A DNA stretch of 64,000 bases from Altererythrobacter sp. TH136 (GTDB lineage Bacteria > Pseudomonadota > Alphaproteobacteria > Sphingomonadales > Sphingomonadaceae). Below, in pieces: positions 1 to 8,878 of this stretch; position 1 is the stretch's first letter; each line of letters begins with the position of its first letter. The stretch lies in NCBI RefSeq assembly GCF_007065885.1, contig NZ_CP041409.1, forward strand, positions 1,907,501 through 1,971,500, read 5' to 3'. Both the position numbers and the translations under genes were made by a program. The notes under the pieces were generated by a model. The model had not been told where the DNA came from, did no database searches, and worked only from the letters and a program-made list of their open reading frames with translations.

Positions 1-712
1 CCCCGGCGCGATCCACGCAGAGCGTGAAGCGTTGAAGGCGTGGCTGGGACGCACGCTGGAGGGCGAACTCGCGGCGCTCCACCAGCGGGCCAGCAGCCAG
101 TCGGCCGGAATGGGCCACGCAGCACGCGGCGCCCGCAAGGTAAAGGGCCAGGCGCTGGTGTTCCTGGCCGCCGGCAATCCCGAACTCGCCGCCAGGACGG
201 CTGCCAGCCAGTACGATGCGGCGGAAACGATGACCGATCGGCAGGCAGCGCTGATGGTGCTCACCGGGCTGCCGGGCGCAGAACGGACGCACAAGCTGAT
301 CGACTTCTACAATCGCTTCCAGAACGATCCGCTGGTGATCGACAAGTGGTTCAGCCTGCAGGCCAGTTCGCTCCACCCGCAGGTCATCGAACACGTCAAG
401 GCGCTCGCCCGGCACCCCGATTTCAATCTGAAGAACCCCAACCGGGTGCGCAGCCTGTTCATGGCCTTCACCGGCACTCCGCTGGGCTTCCATGCGGCGA
501 GCGGCGAAGGATACCGGATGATCGCCGACCTGATCCTGGCACTCGATCCGATCAACCCCTCCACCGCTGCGCGGTTTGTCACTCCGCTGGGCCGCTGGCG
601 CCGGCTGGAGCCAGGCCGCGCGGCCTTGATGCGCGGAGAGCTGGAGCGGATCGCCGCGAAGGCTGGCCTGTCACGCGACACGTTCGAGCAGGTGACGCGC
701 AGCCTTGGCTGA
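1..712 (+). CDS. pepN: Aminopeptidase N, C-terminal part (truncated by window edge)
   Basis: The reading frame is open from base 2, so the gene starts outside the window and only about the last 236 residues are visible. They match the helical C-terminal (ARM-like) domain of M1-family aminopeptidase N: the stretch with NRFQNDPLVIDKWF, QASS, HPDFNLKNPNRVRSL and FHAASGEGYRMIAD is typical of the PepN end. The zinc site (HExxH) would lie upstream and cannot be checked. The enzyme removes N-terminal residues from peptides in the cytoplasm. The stop codon overlaps the TTG start of the next gene by 8 bases, which suggests co-transcription and translational coupling with pgeF. Confidence 0.9.
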   Translation, partial: PGAIHAEREALKAWLGRTLEGELAALHQRASSQSAGMGHAARGARKVKGQALVFLAAGNPELAARTAASQYDAAETMTDRQAALMVLTGLPGAERTHKLIDFYNRFQNDPLVIDKWFSLQASSLHPQVIEHVKALARHPDFNLKNPNRVRSLFMAFTGTPLGFHAASGEGYRMIADLILALDPINPSTAARFVTPLGRWRRLEPGRAALMRGELERIAAKAGLSRDTFEQVTRSLG

Positions 713-1466
713 GGCGCTCCGATCGGGGGTGCTGGCCGGCGTCCCGCACGGGTTCCTCACCCGCGCGGGCGGGGTCTCGCGCGGCGCGGTCGCCGGCCTC
801 AACTACGGCTTCGGGGCAGAGGACGATCCTGCGGCGGTGGCCGAAAACCGCCGCCGCGCCGCTGACGCCGTGTTGCCGGGGGCCCCGCTGGTGGGCGTGT
901 ATCAGATACACTCGGGCGACGTGGCGACAGTGGCAGAGCCGTGGGGTGACGATGAGCGCCCGCGAGCCGATGCCCTGGTTACCGATCGCGCGGGCGTGCT
1001 GCTCGGCATCGTCACCGCCGACTGCGCGCCGGTCTTGCTGGCGGATTTGGGCGCGGGCGTTGTCGGCGCTGCACATGCCGGCTGGCGAGGGGCGCACGGC
1101 GGGGTGATCGCCAACACCGTCGCTGCGATGGAGTCGCTTGGCGCGTCGCGTGAGCGCATCGTTGCCGCTGTGGGGCCGTGCATTGCGCAGGACAGCTACG
1201 AGGTTGGCGAGGACTTACGGGCGCAATTCGACAGCGCAGAACACCGCTTCTTCGCGCCCCACGCGCCGGGACACTGGCAATTCGATTTGCCGGGCTATGT
1301 CCACGCCCGCCTGCGCGATGCCGGCGTCGAGACGATCGACCTGTTGGGTTGCGACACGTATGCCGATCCCGCGCGGTTCTTTTCCTTTCGGCGCGCAACC
1401 CACCGGGGAGAGGCCACTTACGGGCGCCAACTTTCACTGGTCGGACTGGCGGCAGAGCGTTCATGA
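705..1466 (+). CDS. pgeF: Peptidoglycan editing factor PgeF (YfiH / laccase-domain family)
   Basis: The product is 253 residues, the normal size for the YfiH/PgeF family. The three expected zinc ligands are visible: His69 in QIHSGD, Cys107 in TADCAPV and His124 in GAAHAGWRG. Members of this family hydrolyse mis-incorporated L-Ser-containing muropeptide precursors (UDP-MurNAc-L-Ser) and so help keep peptidoglycan composition correct; older annotations call them polyphenol oxidase or laccase. The TTG start at 705 lies inside the end of pepN and gives the full N-terminus (GVPHGFLTRAGGVS). Family assignment is firm; the peptidoglycan-editing role comes from family knowledge. Confidence 0.88.
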   Translation: MAEALRSGVLAGVPHGFLTRAGGVSRGAVAGLNYGFGAEDDPAAVAENRRRAADAVLPGAPLVGVYQIHSGDVATVAEPWGDDERPRADALVTDRAGVLLGIVTADCAPVLLADLGAGVVGAAHAGWRGAHGGVIANTVAAMESLGASRERIVAAVGPCIAQDSYEVGEDLRAQFDSAEHRFFAPHAPGHWQFDLPGYVHARLRDAGVETIDLLGCDTYADPARFFSFRRATHRGEATYGRQLSLVGLAAERS

Positions 1467-1483
1467 AACGGCCACAATGGCGG

Positions 1484-1510
1484 TTGGCAACCTGCCGAGT
1501 TGCGTATATG
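1484..1510 (+). promoter_or_regulatory. Possible petABC promoter (weak)
   Basis: TTGGCA at 1484-1489 and TATATG at 1505-1510 resemble -35 and -10 boxes but are 15 bases apart, shorter than ideal. The -10-like box sits in the same GCGTATATG context as the rpoB promoter candidate at 51768. A 7-bp hairpin (1532-1538 with 1444-1450 plus 100, that is 1544-1550) follows in the leader. The position, just after pgeF and upstream of petA, is right for the bc1 operon. Confidence 0.3.
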
Positions 1511-1674
1511 CGCGCCGCAAACCGGCACCGTCGGCGCCATATCGGCGCCGCGCGTGAACCGCGAAACAGGGGCTGAAGCTTCCTTTCTCGTGGACCCTGG
1601 TTGCAGGTTCAGTGTCCCGCCGTCCGGCGGGTTCCATTCGCGAAGACGATTACAATGCAGGGCAGGCACGGCTG

Positions 1675-2259
1675 ATGGCTGACACGACTGGCGACGCGAT
1701 CCCGGGGACCGTTACGGCCTCGGACGTCCACGATGGGGACGGGGTCCGGCGGCGCGATTTCATCAACATCGCGGCGGTCGGCGCAGCCGGCGTTGCGGGC
1801 GTTTCGGTTCTTCTGCCGCTGATCAGCCAGATGGCCCCCTCGGCCGACGTGCTCGCCGAAAGCAGCACCGAGGTTGACGTGTCCGCGATCCAGCCCGGTC
1901 AGGCGATCAAGGCGATCTTCCGCAAGCAGCCGCTGTTCGTCCGGCGCCTGACTCCTGCTGAAATTCAGGCAGCCAATGCGGTCAGCGTCGGCAGCTTGCG
2001 CGATCCGCAGACCTTGGCGGAGCGGACCAAGGAGGGGCACGAGGACGTGCTCATCACTATGGGCGTGTGCACCCACCTTGGCTGCGTGCCGCTGGGTGCG
2101 GCCGAAGGCGAAGTGAAGGGTGAGTTCGGCGGGTATTTCTGCCCCTGCCATGGATCGCACTACGATACGGCGGCCCGCATCCGTAAAGGCCCGGCTCCCA
2201 CCAATCTGGAAGTTCCGGAATACGAGTTCACCAGCGACACCGTCGTCAGGGTCGGCTGA
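1675..2259 (+). CDS. petA: Ubiquinol-cytochrome c reductase Rieske iron-sulfur subunit
   Basis: This 194-residue protein is the Rieske subunit of cytochrome bc1 (complex III). It passes electrons from ubiquinol to cytochrome c1 on the periplasmic side. The 2Fe-2S ligands are visible: Cys132-Thr-His134 with Cys137 (CTHLGC) and Cys156-Pro-Cys158-His159 (CPCHGS), with Cys137/Cys158 as the disulfide pair. Residues about 25-53 hold a twin-arginine signal-anchor (RRRDF followed by a hydrophobic helix), as expected for Tat export of a folded Fe-S protein. I chose ATG 1675 because it gives the usual short N-tail; an upstream GTG at 1612 would add 21 atypical residues. First gene of petABC. Confidence 0.95.
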   Translation: MADTTGDAIPGTVTASDVHDGDGVRRRDFINIAAVGAAGVAGVSVLLPLISQMAPSADVLAESSTEVDVSAIQPGQAIKAIFRKQPLFVRRLTPAEIQAANAVSVGSLRDPQTLAERTKEGHEDVLITMGVCTHLGCVPLGAAEGEVKGEFGGYFCPCHGSHYDTAARIRKGPAPTNLEVPEYEFTSDTVVRVG

Positions 2260-2279
2260 GGCGAGAGAGAGCGAATACG

Positions 2280-3575
2280 ATGAGCTATCCCTGGGCCAAG
2301 CACTACGAACCGGTTAACCCGCTGATGCGGTACCTGGACGAGAAGCTGCCGCTTCCACGTCTGGTCTACAACGCGATCGGTGGCGGCTATCCGGTGCCGC
2401 GCAACCTCAACTACATGTGGAATTTCGGCGTTCTCGCCGGGTTCTGTCTGGTGCTGCAGATCGTCACCGGCATCGTGCTGGCCATGCACTATGCCGCCAA
2501 CGCCGGGGTGGCGTTCTCGTCGGTCGAGCACATCATGCGCGACGTCAACTGGGGCTGGATGCTGCGCTATGCGCACGCCAACGGCGCCAGCATGTTCTTC
2601 GCGGTGATCTACCTGCACATCTTCCGCGGGTTCTTCTATTCGTCGTACAAAGCCCCGCGCGAGATGGTGTGGCTGATCGGCGTGGTCATCTTCCTGCTGC
2701 TGATGGCCACCGGCTTCATGGGCTACGTCCTTCCGTGGGGGCAGATGAGCTTCTGGGGCGCCAAGGTCATCACCGGCCTGTTCGGTGCGATCCCGCTGGT
2801 GGGTGAGCCGATCCAGATCTGGCTGCTCGGCGGGTATGCACCCGACAACGCCGCGCTCAACCGCTTCTTCAGCCTGCACTACCTGTTGCCGTTCGTGATC
2901 GCCGGCGCGGTGATCCTGCACATCTGGGCGCTGCACATTCCCGGCTCGTCGAACCCGACCGGCGTGGAAGTGAAGAAGGAAAGCGACACGATCCCGTTCC
3001 ACCCGTATTACACGGCCAAGGATGGGTTCGGACTGGGCGTGTTCCTGATCGTCTACTGCACGCTGCTGTTCTTCTTGCCGAATTACCTGGCGCACCCCGA
3101 CAACTATATCGAGGCGAACGCGCTCTCGACCCCGGCGCACATCGTGCCCGAATGGTATTTCTGGCCGTTCTACGCGATCCTGCGCGCCTTCACGGCGGAC
3201 TTCTTCTTCATTCCGGCCAAGCTGATGGGCGTGCTGGCGATGTTCAGCGCGATCCTGCTGTGGTTCTTCCTGCCCTGGCTGGATAAGGGTCCGGTGCGCA
3301 GCGGCCACTATCGCCCGCTGTTCCGCAAGTTCTTCTGGTTTGGCCTCATCCCGGCGATGGCGCTGCTGTTCTATTGCGGCGGCGCGCCGGCTGAAGAGCC
3401 GTACGTGATGCTCAGCCAGATCGCGACGGCGTATTACTTCCTGCACTTCCTGGTGATCCTGCCGATCGTTTCGATGATCGAGCGGCCCGATCCGCTGCCC
3501 TATTCCATCACCGAGGCGGTTCTCGGTGAGGACAAGGCTGCGGTGCTGGGCGAAAACGCCACGCCGGGCGTGTGA
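2280..3575 (+). CDS. petB: Cytochrome b of the bc1 complex
   Basis: The product is 431 residues, the usual length of full (non-split) cytochrome b. It is the multi-helix membrane core of complex III that carries hemes bL and bH and the Qo/Qi quinone sites. Visible signatures are [17 protein letters not shown] (Qo-site region after helix C), the [13 protein letters not shown] motif (the PEWY loop of the Qo site) and histidines in the long hydrophobic helices. It starts 20 bases after petA, preceded by GAGAGAG, so it belongs to the same operon. The C-terminal tail is about 20 residues of ordinary charged sequence. Confidence 0.97.
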   Translation: MSYPWAKHYEPVNPLMRYLDEKLPLPRLVYNAIGGGYPVPRNLNYMWNFGVLAGFCLVLQIVTGIVLAMHYAANAGVAFSSVEHIMRDVNWGWMLRYAHANGASMFFAVIYLHIFRGFFYSSYKAPREMVWLIGVVIFLLLMATGFMGYVLPWGQMSFWGAKVITGLFGAIPLVGEPIQIWLLGGYAPDNAALNRFFSLHYLLPFVIAGAVILHIWALHIPGSSNPTGVEVKKESDTIPFHPYYTAKDGFGLGVFLIVYCTLLFFLPNYLAHPDNYIEANALSTPAHIVPEWYFWPFYAILRAFTADFFFIPAKLMGVLAMFSAILLWFFLPWLDKGPVRSGHYRPLFRKFFWFGLIPAMALLFYCGGAPAEEPYVMLSQIATAYYFLHFLVILPIVSMIERPDPLPYSITEAVLGEDKAAVLGENATPGV

Positions 3576-3606
3576 TCAAACAGGCTTTAGGGAAAGCGAC
3601 ACGACA

Positions 3607-4488
3607 ATGATCCGTCTTATCGGAATCCTCGCCGGCCTGTTCTTCGCGGTTGCCGCCCTGTGGGGCCTGGGCAACGGCGTCGCCACCGTCATCGGTGAGG
3701 GGCAGCTCAAGGAAAAGACCGCCGAGCACGAATTCCACCTGCACCCGCGCAAGGCCGGGTTGCAGTCGGATGGCCCGTTCGGCACCTGGGACATCGCCCA
3801 GCTGCAGCGCGGCATGCAGGTGTACAAGGAAGTGTGCGCCGCCTGCCACAGCCTCAAGTACGTGGCATTTCGTGACCTGACCGTGCTCGGCTATTCGGAA
3901 GCGGAAGTGAAGGCGATCGCAGCCGGCTTCCAGGTTCCGGGCATCGATCCTAACACCGGCGAGGCGAATACCCGTCCGGGCCTGCCGACGGATTACTTCC
4001 CGGATCCCTATCCCAACGCCGTGGCCGCCCGCGCCGCCAACAACAACGCGGTTCCGCCCGACCTTTCGCTGATGACCAAGGCGCGCCACGATGGCAGCAA
4101 CTATGTCTATTCGCTGCTCACCGGATATCGCAATGTCGACCGCTTCAGCGTCGACGGGCACAAGGTGAAGGAAGAATTCCCCGAATTCATCACTCCGCCC
4201 AATACCCACTTCAACCCGTATTTCGCGAACCTCAACATCGCGATGGCACCGCCGCTGACCCAAGCTGGACAGGTGACTTACGCCCCCGGCAATCCTGAGG
4301 CGACGGTCGATCAGATGTCGAAGGATGTCGCTGCGTTCCTGACCTGGACTGCCGAACCCAAGAAGGTGAAGCGCACCCAGGTAGGCTGGCCGGTCCTGGG
4401 GTTCCTGTTGTTCGCGACCATCCTCGCGTGGCTGGCGAAGAACCAGGTGTGGGCCGCCATCAAGCCGAAGAAGCGCCGCGCCGACTAG
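3607..4488 (+). CDS. petC: Cytochrome c1 of the bc1 complex
   Basis: This 293-residue protein is the membrane-anchored c-type cytochrome of complex III. It has a hydrophobic export signal at residues 4-30, heme-attachment motif CAACH at 77-81, the methionine-ligand region NLNIAMAPPLT near residue 213, and a C-terminal anchor (GFLLFATILAWLA) just before a basic tail (KPKKRRAD). An in-frame extension upstream to 3526 overlaps petB and lacks a signal, so ATG 3607 is chosen. The apt start follows 7 bases after the stop, so apt may be read through from this operon. Confidence 0.95.
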   Translation: MIRLIGILAGLFFAVAALWGLGNGVATVIGEGQLKEKTAEHEFHLHPRKAGLQSDGPFGTWDIAQLQRGMQVYKEVCAACHSLKYVAFRDLTVLGYSEAEVKAIAAGFQVPGIDPNTGEANTRPGLPTDYFPDPYPNAVAARAANNNAVPPDLSLMTKARHDGSNYVYSLLTGYRNVDRFSVDGHKVKEEFPEFITPPNTHFNPYFANLNIAMAPPLTQAGQVTYAPGNPEATVDQMSKDVAAFLTWTAEPKKVKRTQVGWPVLGFLLFATILAWLAKNQVWAAIKPKKRRAD

Positions 4489-4495
4489 GGCGCGC

Positions 4496-5032
4496 GTGAC
4501 CACCGACGAACTCAGGGCCTTTGTACGCTCGGTGCCGGACTTCCCGGCGCCGGGCGTGCTGTTCCGCGATATCACAACCCTGATCAGCCACGGCGCGGGA
4601 CTGCGCGCGGCGGTGGGTCATCTCGCGGATCGGGCACGCGCGGGAGGCGCGCAAGCGATTGCCGGGATGGAGGCGCGCGGGTTCATCTTTGGCGCCGCGG
4701 TCGCGATAGAACTCGGCGTGGGATTCGTGCCGATCCGCAAGCCCGGCAAGCTGCCGGTGCCGACCATCGGCATCGACTACGAGCTGGAGTACGGCACTGA
4801 CCGGCTGGAGATCGACCCCACCGCGATCGCGCCAGACCAGCGGGTCGCCATTGTCGATGACTTGATCGCCACGGGCGGTACCGCTCTGGCGGCCGCCCAG
4901 CTCCTCCGTCAGGCGCAGGCCGTGGTCGCGCAGGCGCTGTTCGTGATCGACCTGCCCGACCTCGGCGGTGCGGCCCGCCTGCGCGAGGCGGGGCTGGAGG
5001 TGGATGCGCTGATGGACTTTCCCGGCCATTGA
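4496..5032 (+). CDS. apt: Adenine phosphoribosyltransferase
   Basis: The 178-residue protein matches APRT in length and motifs. It converts adenine and PRPP to AMP in purine salvage. The N-terminal PDFPAPGVLFRDITTL block and the PRPP loop VAIVDDLIATGGTALAA are diagnostic. The GTG start at 4496 follows the petC stop by 7 bases, which implies co-transcription with petABC. No functional link with respiration is evident beyond shared transcription. Confidence 0.95.
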   Translation: MTTDELRAFVRSVPDFPAPGVLFRDITTLISHGAGLRAAVGHLADRARAGGAQAIAGMEARGFIFGAAVAIELGVGFVPIRKPGKLPVPTIGIDYELEYGTDRLEIDPTAIAPDQRVAIVDDLIATGGTALAAAQLLRQAQAVVAQALFVIDLPDLGGAARLREAGLEVDALMDFPGH

Positions 5033-5071
5033 CGCGGGGGCGGGTCACGTGGCAACGCGCGTCAGCCTCAC

Positions 5072-5145
5072 GCGGGTATAGCATAGTGGTAATGCTCTAG
5101 CCTTCCAAGCTAGCTAGAGGGGTTCGATTCCCCTTACCCGCTCCA
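5072..5145 (+). tRNA. tRNA-Gly (anticodon UCC)
   Basis: The acceptor stem GCGGGTA pairs with TACCCGC, followed by discriminator T and an encoded CCA at 5143-5145. The anticodon stem CTAGC/GCTAG encloses the loop CTTCCAA, so the anticodon is TCC, and a GGTTCGATTCC T-arm is present. It decodes GGA/GGG glycine codons. It stands alone between apt and panC. Confidence 0.95.
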
Positions 5146-5173
5146 GGCTTGCCTGCTCAGCCCAACCCGGCGC

Positions 5174-6025
5174 TCAGACCGCCATGTTGTCGATCAGCCG
5201 GGTTCCACCGATCCGTGCCGCCACCAGCAGCCGCGCTCGCCGTTCTCCGTGCATTTCCAGCGGCGTCAGGCTCTCCGCGTCGGCCAGCTGCGCGTAATCG
5301 ACGCTGTCGAAGCCGGCTTGCAGCAGATGGGCTTCCAAAGCGGCAAGCGTCGGCGCCACCGCGCTTCCGGCCGCCAGCGCCGCAATCGTATCCCGCATCG
5401 TCTGCGGCAGAGCCGCTGCCTGCGCCCGCTGCTCCGGCGACAGGTAGCGGTTGCGGCTCGACAGTGCGAGCCCATCGGCTTCGCGCACCGTCGGGACACC
5501 CACGATCGCCTCGACGTGCGGCTCGGTCAGGTCGAAGTCGCGGGCCATGCGGCGGATGACGCTGAGCTGTTGCCAGTCCTTTTCGCCGAATAGCGCGACG
5601 TCCGGCTGAACCTGGTTGAACAGCTTGAGTACCACCGTAGCCACCCCGTCAAAGTGTCCGGGGCGCTGGGCGCCGCACAGGCCTTCGCTGACCCCGGCTA
5701 CCGAGACGTTGGAGGCAAACCCGTGCGGGTACATCGCCGTCACCGTGGGGGCCCACAGCAAGTCTACCCCTTCAGCCTCCAGCATGCCCGAATCCTGCGC
5801 CAGCTGCCGCGGGTATGCGTCGAGGTCTTCGTTTTGACCGAACTGCTTCGGATTGACGAAGATCGAGGTGACGACCGCGTCGGTCCGTCGCCGCGCCTCC
5901 CGCACCAGCGTCAAATGTCCTTCGTGCAGCGCACCCATCGTGGGGACCAGCGCGACTCGCTTGCCCTCCGCGCGCAGCTGGGCGAGGGCGCTTCTCAACA
6001 CTTCCAGAGTGGTGGCGGTTTGCAC
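5174..6025 (-). CDS. panC: Pantothenate synthetase (pantoate-beta-alanine ligase)
   Basis: The 283-residue protein matches PanC, which condenses pantoate and beta-alanine with ATP to make pantothenate for coenzyme A. The ATP-binding signature PTMGALHEGH lies near residue 29, and FVNPKQFGQNEDLDAYPR and the GEKDWQQL motif follow. The start is taken as GTG at 6025, since GAGGGA lies 9 bases upstream and the N-terminus (MQTATTLEVLRSAL) then fits the family. Longer in-frame starts would overlap the divergent mipZ. No panB or panD is next to it. Confidence 0.93.
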   Translation of the reverse strand: MQTATTLEVLRSALAQLRAEGKRVALVPTMGALHEGHLTLVREARRRTDAVVTSIFVNPKQFGQNEDLDAYPRQLAQDSGMLEAEGVDLLWAPTVTAMYPHGFASNVSVAGVSEGLCGAQRPGHFDGVATVVLKLFNQVQPDVALFGEKDWQQLSVIRRMARDFDLTEPHVEAIVGVPTVREADGLALSSRNRYLSPEQRAQAAALPQTMRDTIAALAAGSAVAPTLAALEAHLLQAGFDSVDYAQLADAESLTPLEMHGERRARLLVAARIGGTRLIDNMAV

Positions 6026-6093
6026 GCAGCAGTGTCCCTCGACTATTCTGATCCCGCCCATCGCCCTAATCGGGGCGCAACAGGAATGCACGC

Positions 6094-6921
6094 GTGACCG
6101 ACGCCCGCCCGACGCCCCGAAGCGCACATCGCATCGTCTTCGCCAACGAAAAGGGCGGCACCGGCAAATCGACCACGGCGGTGCACATCGCGGTGGCGCT
6201 GGCGTATCGCGGCGCGCGCGTGGCGGCTATCGACCTCGATCCGCGCCAGCGCACGCTCTACCGCTATTTCGAGAACCGCCAGGAAACCGCCGCGCGCCGC
6301 GGTATCGACCTGCCGACTGCCCGTTTCGAGGTGTTCGAGGACGGTAGTTCCGAAGAGCTGGAGGCGGTGGTCGCATCGCTGAGCGAAGGGTGCGACTTCA
6401 TCGTCTTCGACACCCCGGGGCGCGACGACCCGCTGGCGCGCCACGCCGCGACCGAGGCGGATACGCTGGTCACCCCGCTCAACGACAGCTTCGTCGATTT
6501 CGACCTGATCGGCCAGGTTGACGCGGAAACCTTCAAGGTGCGCAAACTGTCGTTCTATGCCGAGCTGATCTGGGAAGCCCGCCTGAAGCGCAGCCGCGCC
6601 ACGATCGAACAGCAGCGGCGCGAGATGGACTGGATCGTCGTGCGCAATCGCACCGGTCACACCGAGGCGCGGAACATGGTCCGTATCGAGGCCGCGCTCA
6701 AGGAACTGTCGAAGCGCGTGGGCTTCCGGGTCGCGCATGGCCTGTCCGAACGCGTGATCTACCGCGAACTGTTTCCCAGCGGGCTCACGTTGCTCGACAA
6801 GGGGCACCTGGGGGAACTCGGCACCAGCCACCTGGTGGCGCGGCAGGAACTGCGGGCGCTGGTGGCGGCGCTCAATCTGCCGGTCACTACCAAACCCGCG
6901 GCCGAACTGGCCCTCGCCTGA
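6094..6921 (+). CDS. mipZ: Division-plane positioning ATPase MipZ
   Basis: This 275-residue ParA/MinD-superfamily ATPase has a deviant Walker A motif (NEKGGTGKST, residues 18-27). The features separating MipZ from ParA are present: IDLDPRQRT, FDTPGRDDP, TPLNDSFVDFDLIG, DWIVVRNR and VIYRELFPSGLTLLD. In Caulobacter, MipZ forms a bipolar gradient with ParB and blocks FtsZ assembly away from midcell; the same job is inferred here. The start is GTG 6094 with AGGA 8 bases upstream. It is divergent from panC with only 68 bases between starts. No parB is nearby, which is normal for mipZ. Confidence 0.93.
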   Translation: MTDARPTPRSAHRIVFANEKGGTGKSTTAVHIAVALAYRGARVAAIDLDPRQRTLYRYFENRQETAARRGIDLPTARFEVFEDGSSEELEAVVASLSEGCDFIVFDTPGRDDPLARHAATEADTLVTPLNDSFVDFDLIGQVDAETFKVRKLSFYAELIWEARLKRSRATIEQQRREMDWIVVRNRTGHTEARNMVRIEAALKELSKRVGFRVAHGLSERVIYRELFPSGLTLLDKGHLGELGTSHLVARQELRALVAALNLPVTTKPAAELALA

Positions 6922-7167
6922 TCCGTCCTTCGCCGCTGTCGTACGCGCCCGCGGTTCGCTACAGCGAACGGCGATGAGCTACCCGGCTGCCGCCTTTGAA
7001 CCGTTCGTGATCCCGCGCGCGAAAATTCGCGCCCGTCTTTCCGTCGCATCGCGCAAGCTGCCGGGGGCACACCGCTTGGGCCAGTGGTCATCAGTTTTGC
7101 ACAGCCGCAAAGGCGCGGTCCCCACCCCCTCCGCCTCCCCGATCTGTCTGGCGCCGAGTGTGCGGGC

Positions 7168-7452
7168 GTGATCAAGGTGCTGGTCATCGCGGCGCTGCTC
7201 GCGCTCGGCTGCCGCTGGTTGTTTGGTAGATGGCCGTGGAATTACCTGACCGCGAAACCGACCCGTGGCCTGGACGTTTTCCATGCACGCAAGCTGCTGG
7301 GCGTACGCGAGGAGGCCACCCGGGCCGAGATCCTCAACGGGCACAAGCGGCTGCTTGCACGAGTCCATCCCGATCGGGGCGGCACGAACAGTCAGGTGCA
7401 CGAGGCGAATGCCGCGCGCGACTTATTGCTGGATCGCCTGTCCGATAACTAA
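7168..7452 (+). CDS. Small membrane-anchored J-domain protein
   Basis: Starting at GTG 7168 the protein has 94 residues: an N-terminal hydrophobic helix (MIKVLVIAALLALGCRWLF) followed by a C-terminal J domain with the HPD tripeptide (ARVHPDRGG). J domains stimulate the ATPase of DnaK-type chaperones, so this is probably a membrane-bound co-chaperone, similar in layout to TIM14-like bacterial DnaJ-domain proteins. A longer start at 7084 is possible but adds a proline/arginine-rich segment with no export sense. The client is unknown. It lies 10 bases upstream of the phosphomannomutase gene and is probably co-transcribed with it. Confidence 0.8.
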   Translation: MIKVLVIAALLALGCRWLFGRWPWNYLTAKPTRGLDVFHARKLLGVREEATRAEILNGHKRLLARVHPDRGGTNSQVHEANAARDLLLDRLSDN

Positions 7453-7462
7453 GGAAATCCGC

Positions 7463-8878
7463 TTGAGTCACACATTCGACCCCAGCGTCCTGCGCGAATA
7501 CGACATCCGCGGGATCATCGGCGAAACCCTGGGGGCAGACGATGCCCGCGCCATCGGGCGGGGCTTTGCTACGATGCTGCGCGAAGCGGGCGGCAAGACC
7601 GTGGCCGTGGGCTACGATGGGCGCCTGAGCTCTCCGATGCTGGAGCACGCGTTGATCGAAGGATTGACCGCGTCGGGCTGCGATGTCGTGCGTGTGGGCA
7701 TGGGGCCGACGCCGATGCTGTACTATGCCGAAGCGTCAACCGAACAGGTGGACGGCGGCATTCAGATAACTGGCAGCCACAATCCCGCCAATTACAACGG
7801 CTTCAAGATGGTATTCCTTGGCCGACCTTTTTTCGGAGAGGACATCACCGAGATCGGCCGCCGTGCCGAGGCGGGTGAATGGGCCGATGGCACCGGCACC
7901 ATCGAGACGCGCGAGATCATGGGCGAGTATATCGATCGCCTGCTCACCGGGCTGGAGGGGATCGACGGTGAAGCGCTGGCCGGTTTTAGAATCGGTTGGG
8001 ACGCGGGCAACGGAGCCGCGGGCCCCGCGCTCGAGGCGCTGGCCGCCCGGCTGCCGGGGGAGCACCACCTTCTCTACACCGATATCGACGGGTCGTTTCC
8101 CAATCATCATCCTGATCCTACTGTTCCCCCCAACCTCGAAGACCTTCAGCGCCTTGTCGCGGACAAGAACCTCGACTTCGGAGTTGCTTTCGACGGCGAT
8201 GGTGACCGGATCGGCGCCGTCGACGGCGAGGGGCGGATCATTTGGGGGGATCAACTCTTGATGATCTACGCCGAGGACCTCCTCGCAAGACTACCTAATG
8301 CCGCGATCATCGCCGACGTGAAGGCCAGTCGCGCACTGTTCGAGCGCGTGGCCGAGCTGGGCGGAAAGCCGCTGATGTGGAAGACCGGGCACAGCCTGAT
8401 TAAGTCCAAAATGAAGGAGACTGGCGCACCGCTGGCTGGCGAGATGAGCGGCCATGTCTTCTTCGCGGACACCTATTACGGCTACGACGACGCATTGTAC
8501 GCTGCGATCCGGCTGATGGCCGCGTCGGTGCGCTTGGGCAAATCGGTGACCGAGCTGCGCGGCGCCATGCCGCCGATGGTCAACACGCCGGAACTACGCT
8601 TCCGTGTCGATGAGAGCCGCAAGTTCGCAGCGATCGAAGAAGTAAAGCAGCGGCTCGCGGGTACCGGTGCTCCCGCGAACATCAGCGTGGACGGCACCGA
8701 CGGGGTGCGGGTGACCACCCCGGATGGGTGGTGGTTGCTGCGCGCATCCAACACCCAGGACGTGCTGGTCGCCCGGGCGGAAAGCGAGAGCCAGGCCGGC
8801 CTTGATCGGCTGATGGCGCAGATCGACGAGCAGCTCGCAGCCTCCGGCCTCGAACGAGGTGAGCAGGCGGGGCATTGA
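7463..8878 (+). CDS. Phosphomannomutase / phosphoglucomutase
   Basis: The 471-residue protein is an alpha-D-phosphohexomutase of the PMM/PGM (AlgC/ManB) type. It interconverts mannose-6-P/mannose-1-P and glucose-6-P/glucose-1-P for exopolysaccharide and glycolipid precursors. The phospho-serine loop TGSHNP places the catalytic Ser at residue 105; the metal loop DGDGDR lies at 244-249 and the sugar-binding GEMSGH loop further on. The C-terminal phosphate-binding region includes RASNTQDVLVARAE. The start is TTG 7463 with AAGGA 7 bases upstream; an in-frame upstream start at 7265 would run through the J-domain gene and is rejected. Confidence 0.92.
   Translation: MSHTFDPSVLREYDIRGIIGETLGADDARAIGRGFATMLREAGGKTVAVGYDGRLSSPMLEHALIEGLTASGCDVVRVGMGPTPMLYYAEASTEQVDGGIQITGSHNPANYNGFKMVFLGRPFFGEDITEIGRRAEAGEWADGTGTIETREIMGEYIDRLLTGLEGIDGEALAGFRIGWDAGNGAAGPALEALAARLPGEHHLLYTDIDGSFPNHHPDPTVPPNLEDLQRLVADKNLDFGVAFDGDGDRIGAVDGEGRIIWGDQLLMIYAEDLLARLPNAAIIADVKASRALFERVAELGGKPLMWKTGHSLIKSKMKETGAPLAGEMSGHVFFADTYYGYDDALYAAIRLMAASVRLGKSVTELRGAMPPMVNTPELRFRVDESRKFAAIEEVKQRLAGTGAPANISVDGTDGVRVTTPDGWWLLRASNTQDVLVARAESESQAGLDRLMAQIDEQLAASGLERGEQAGH

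Noticed and set aside
705-1466. Annotating pgeF as a laccase/polyphenol oxidase
   Set aside because: The family is better explained by the peptidoglycan-editing role; the copper-oxidase label is an older misannotation of this fold.
7017-7032. Hairpin GCGCGA/TCGCGC after mipZ as a terminator
   Set aside because: Only 6 bp with no proper T-run; could occur by chance in this GC-rich sequence.
6974-7171. 65-codon frame between mipZ and the J-domain gene
   Set aside because: Proline/serine/arginine-rich, no ribosome-binding site, overlaps the J-protein upstream region; no evidence that it is coding.
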